The notes under the pieces: generated by a model | Database searches by the model: none | The model's input: the letters and a program-made list of their open reading frames with translations, nothing else | Told to the model about the DNA's origin: nothing | Assembly: GCF_900112585.1 (NCBI RefSeq) | Contig: NZ_FOLY01000003.1 | Coordinates: 1-64,000, forward strand | Direction: 5' to 3' | DNA: 64,000 nt | DNA from: Kushneria avicenniae | GTDB lineage: Bacteria > Pseudomonadota > Gammaproteobacteria > Pseudomonadales > Halomonadaceae | Shown: piece after piece, positions 61,819 through 64,000 of the stretch | Numbering within the stretch: the first letter of the stretch is position 1 | How the letters are laid out: every line of letters begins with the position of its first letter | Position numbers and translations under genes: made by a program

Positions 61819-62742
61819 ATGCGTCTGCCGCTGATTCATCACCCGGGCTATACGTTTGACTGGCCCGAACGCCATCCCTTCCCGATGGCCAAGTTTCGGG
61901 CCCTGCGCCAGAGGCTCTCGGCACTGGGCTTCGATGATGACCCGGTCATCGAATGGATCGCGCCAACCCCGCCCACCAGCCCCCAGCTGCTGCGGGCCCA
62001 TACGCCGGAGTATCTGCAGATCTTCTATCTGGGCGACAGCGACCCGAAGGCCAGACAGCGCAGCGGTTTTCCCTGGTCGCCGGCACTGGTCGAGCGCACC
62101 CTGCTGGAAGTAGGCGGCACACTGGCAACCCTCGAGGCCGCACTGAACACCGGGCTGGCCTGCAACACCGCTGGCGGCACACATCATGCCTATCCCGACG
62201 CGGCCAGTGGCTACTGCCTGCTCAATGATCTGGCCGTGGCTGCGCACGAGGCCATGGCGGTTTACGGCGTTCGAAAAATTCTGATCATCGACTGCGATGT
62301 TCATCAGGGCGATGGCACCGCGTATGCCTTCCGTCACGACCCCAGGGTGTTCACCTTTTCGATCCACGGGGCGCAAAACTTTCCGTTCACCAAGCGCCAG
62401 AGCGATCTGGATGTGGCCCTGCCCCGTGGGACAGGGAACGCGGCATACATGTCAGCCCTGGCGCAGCACCTGCCCTCCCTGTTCGAGCAGGTCCGCCCCG
62501 AGCTGGTGCTCTATGATGCCGGCGCCGATGTCCACTCAGGAGATCGACTGGGGCATTTTGAACTCGATGATGCGGGCATGACGCAGCGGGAGACGTATGT
62601 GCTGGAGCAGTGTCTGGCGGCGGGCGTCCCCACCGCCGCCGTGATCGGCGGCGGCTACGACCGTGACCTGGCCGCGCTGGCCGATCGCCATGCGCGGCTT
62701 CATTGCGTGGCCCGCTCATTATGGTTATCGCGTTTCGACTAG
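61819..62742 (+). CDS. Histone-deacetylase-family hydrolase (acetylpolyamine/lysine deacetylase type)
   Basis: 307-residue arginase/deacetylase fold protein. Active-site pair H122-H123 in GGTHHAYPDAASGYCLLNDLAVAA, zinc ligands in IIDCDVHQGDGTA (D160, H162) and YDAGADVHSGD, and the closing GGGYDRD. Bacterial members deacetylate small acetylated amines, acetoin-related or protein lysines; which is not readable. It follows the helicase gene by 7 bases, suggesting an operon. Its TAG stop shares the CTAG with the stop of the MFS gene on the other strand (4-base tail-to-tail overlap). Confidence 0.88.
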   Translation: MRLPLIHHPGYTFDWPERHPFPMAKFRALRQRLSALGFDDDPVIEWIAPTPPTSPQLLRAHTPEYLQIFYLGDSDPKARQRSGFPWSPALVERTLLEVGGTLATLEAALNTGLACNTAGGTHHAYPDAASGYCLLNDLAVAAHEAMAVYGVRKILIIDCDVHQGDGTAYAFRHDPRVFTFSIHGAQNFPFTKRQSDLDVALPRGTGNAAYMSALAQHLPSLFEQVRPELVLYDAGADVHSGDRLGHFELDDAGMTQRETYVLEQCLAAGVPTAAVIGGGYDRDLAALADRHARLHCVARSLWLSRFD

Positions 62743-63965
62743 CGGTCGGTAGACACACCCGAGCCCTGACGGTCCTTGAACAGCAGGGCAAACAGCACCA
62801 GCACACCCAGTGCAAAGAGCGACGGGAACAGCCAGATGGACTGCCAGTCGGTCGCGCCGGCATTGGCGAAATGCTCCGTGATCCAGCCCGCCACCTGGAA
62901 GCCGATCAGCATGCCCACCCCATAGGTCGCCAGGGTAATCATGCCCTGCGCCGAACTCTTGACGTGTTCGCCTGCCCGGGCATCGGTATAGATCTGCCCC
63001 GAGACAAAGAAGAAGTCATAGCACACGCCGTGCAGCGCGATCCCGACCAGCAGCATGAACGCCACCCCATCGGCATCGCCAAAGGCGAACAGCAGATAGC
63101 GCAGACTCCAGGCCAGCATGCCCACCAGCAGGGTCAGCTTGATCCCGAAACGCTTGATGAAAAGAGGCAGCAGCAGCATGAACAGCACTTCCGACAACTG
63201 ACCCAGGGTCATCTTGCCGGTGGGGTTGGTCATGCCGATGTCGGCCAGGAAGGGATTGGCGTTCTGGTAATAGAACGCCAGCGGGATACAGATCAGAATC
63301 GAGGCCACAAAGAAGATGGCGTAATGACGATCCCTGAGCAGTTTCAGGGCATCCAGACCCAGCACATCCCTGAGTTGTGACCCCCGCTCGGCACGCGGGG
63401 GCGTGGCCGGCAGCGTGAAGCTGTAAAGCCCCAGCAGCAGCGAGGCGATGGCACTCATCAGGAAGGTGTAACGCAGCGCGCCGGCTTCGATCGAGGCGCC
63501 CGAATCCCAGGAGAACACAAAGCTGATGACCAGACCGGCGATGATCCAGCCGATGGTGCCCCAGACACGTATGCGGGCAAATTCACGGGCCGGGTCGGTC
63601 ATCTGACGAAAGGAGACCGCATTGACCAGTGCCAGCGTCGGCATGTAAAGGATCATGTACAGCAGCACCAGCGGATAAAAGGCGGTGAAGTCGTCACTGC
63701 GATAGAGCGCGAACAGCAGCCCTGCGCCGGCCAGGTGCAGCACCCCGAGCAATCGCTCGGCATTGAAGTAGCGATCGGCAATCAGCCCGATGATGAAAGG
63801 CGCAATGATCGCTCCCCAGGACTGGGTCGAAAAGGCCATGCCGATCTGTCCGCCAGAGGCGCTCAGATTGCTGCCCAGGAAGGTGCCAAGCGTGACAAAC
63901 CACCCCCCCCATATGAAGAACTGCAGAAACATCATGATGCCGAGTCGTGAACGAAGCATTGTCAT
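62739..63965 (-). CDS. MFS nucleoside:proton symporter (NupG/XapB type)
   Basis: 408-residue 12-helix permease of the nucleoside:H+ symporter family. Marks include LQFFIWGGWFVTLGTFL in helix 1, GAIIAPFIIGLIADRYFNAERLLGVLHLAGA, NAVSFRQMTDPAREFARIRVWGTIGWI, FYYQNANPFLADIG and GIALHGVCYDFFFVSGQIYTD. E. coli NupG and XapB take up purine and pyrimidine nucleosides. Start ATG 63965 follows GGGGATCAGTCA; ATG 63959 is also possible. No nucleosidase gene is visible to the window end 35 bases beyond. Confidence 0.87.
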   Translation of the reverse strand: MTMLRSRLGIMMFLQFFIWGGWFVTLGTFLGSNLSASGGQIGMAFSTQSWGAIIAPFIIGLIADRYFNAERLLGVLHLAGAGLLFALYRSDDFTAFYPLVLLYMILYMPTLALVNAVSFRQMTDPAREFARIRVWGTIGWIIAGLVISFVFSWDSGASIEAGALRYTFLMSAIASLLLGLYSFTLPATPPRAERGSQLRDVLGLDALKLLRDRHYAIFFVASILICIPLAFYYQNANPFLADIGMTNPTGKMTLGQLSEVLFMLLLPLFIKRFGIKLTLLVGMLAWSLRYLLFAFGDADGVAFMLLVGIALHGVCYDFFFVSGQIYTDARAGEHVKSSAQGMITLATYGVGMLIGFQVAGWITEHFANAGATDWQSIWLFPSLFALGVLVLFALLFKDRQGSGVSTDR

Positions 63966-64000
63966 TGACTGATCCCCTCTACCTGCCCGCTCATGGGTTG

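Overview
The window looks like chromosomal DNA of a GC-rich, free-living gammaproteobacterium. The dense catabolic and transporter content (three TRAP/TTT-type uptake systems, lactate permease, Anr/HemN, PhoD, an OsmC-YcaO fusion) suggests a Halomonadaceae-like halophile (Halomonas/Kushneria/Salinicola group); that placement is inference from gene content only. No rRNA, tRNA or CRISPR array was seen.

Layout. 0-1.9 kb: transposon scar, with the 3' end of an IS481-type transposase, a complete IS5-type element and the C-terminal remnant of a second ycaO gene. 1.9-6.3 kb: Tat-exported PhoD phosphatase, a small membrane protein and the intact OsmC-YcaO protein. 6.4-7.6 kb: a visibly AT-rich islet with one gene carrying a PUA/EVE-like modified-DNA-reader domain, a candidate defence gene. 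7.7-10.1 kb: hemB and an unknown membrane protein. 10.1-20.6 kb: a complete non-phosphorylative L-rhamnose pathway (mutarotase, dehydrogenase, lactonase, dehydratase, aldolase) with RhaT and an MFS carrier, plus AldA and LldD, which together can take lactaldehyde to lactate and then pyruvate; a divergent LysR regulator faces it. 20.7-23.7 kb: esterase, a 52-residue membrane protein, and a sugar-phosphate transferase behind a 640-base AT-rich leader. 23.8-29.2 kb: TctCBA tripartite transporter with its TctDE two-component system and three 12-base tandem repeats. 29.3-33.3 kb: LacI regulator translationally coupled to a TRAP DctPQM transporter, with a perfect palindrome just before lacI.

33.4-47.5 kb is a ureide (allantoin) nitrogen-scavenging region. 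It holds an NCS1 permease, GntR regulator, allantoin/hydantoin racemase, PuuE allantoinase, AEC carrier, amidase, RpiR regulator, allantoate amidohydrolase, PucG-type aminotransferase and a TAXI-type TRAP transporter. The divergent NCS1/gntR promoter region contains two NtrC-type sites 31 bp apart, a third degenerate one, a sigma-54-like -24/-12 element pointing each way, and a GTATAC-centred operator on each sigma-54 element. This regulatory block is the most striking structure I can read in the window.

47.7-64 kb: an AhpD-like protein; an Anr/FNR box-hemN-anr group; DUF488; an alpha/beta hydrolase lacking the nucleophile serine; an orphan ParA; a secreted DUF2780 protein; MFS carriers; a lactate permease with an LdhA-type dehydrogenase; a RecQ-type helicase; an HDAC-family deacetylase; and a nucleoside-type MFS carrier that runs to near the window edge.
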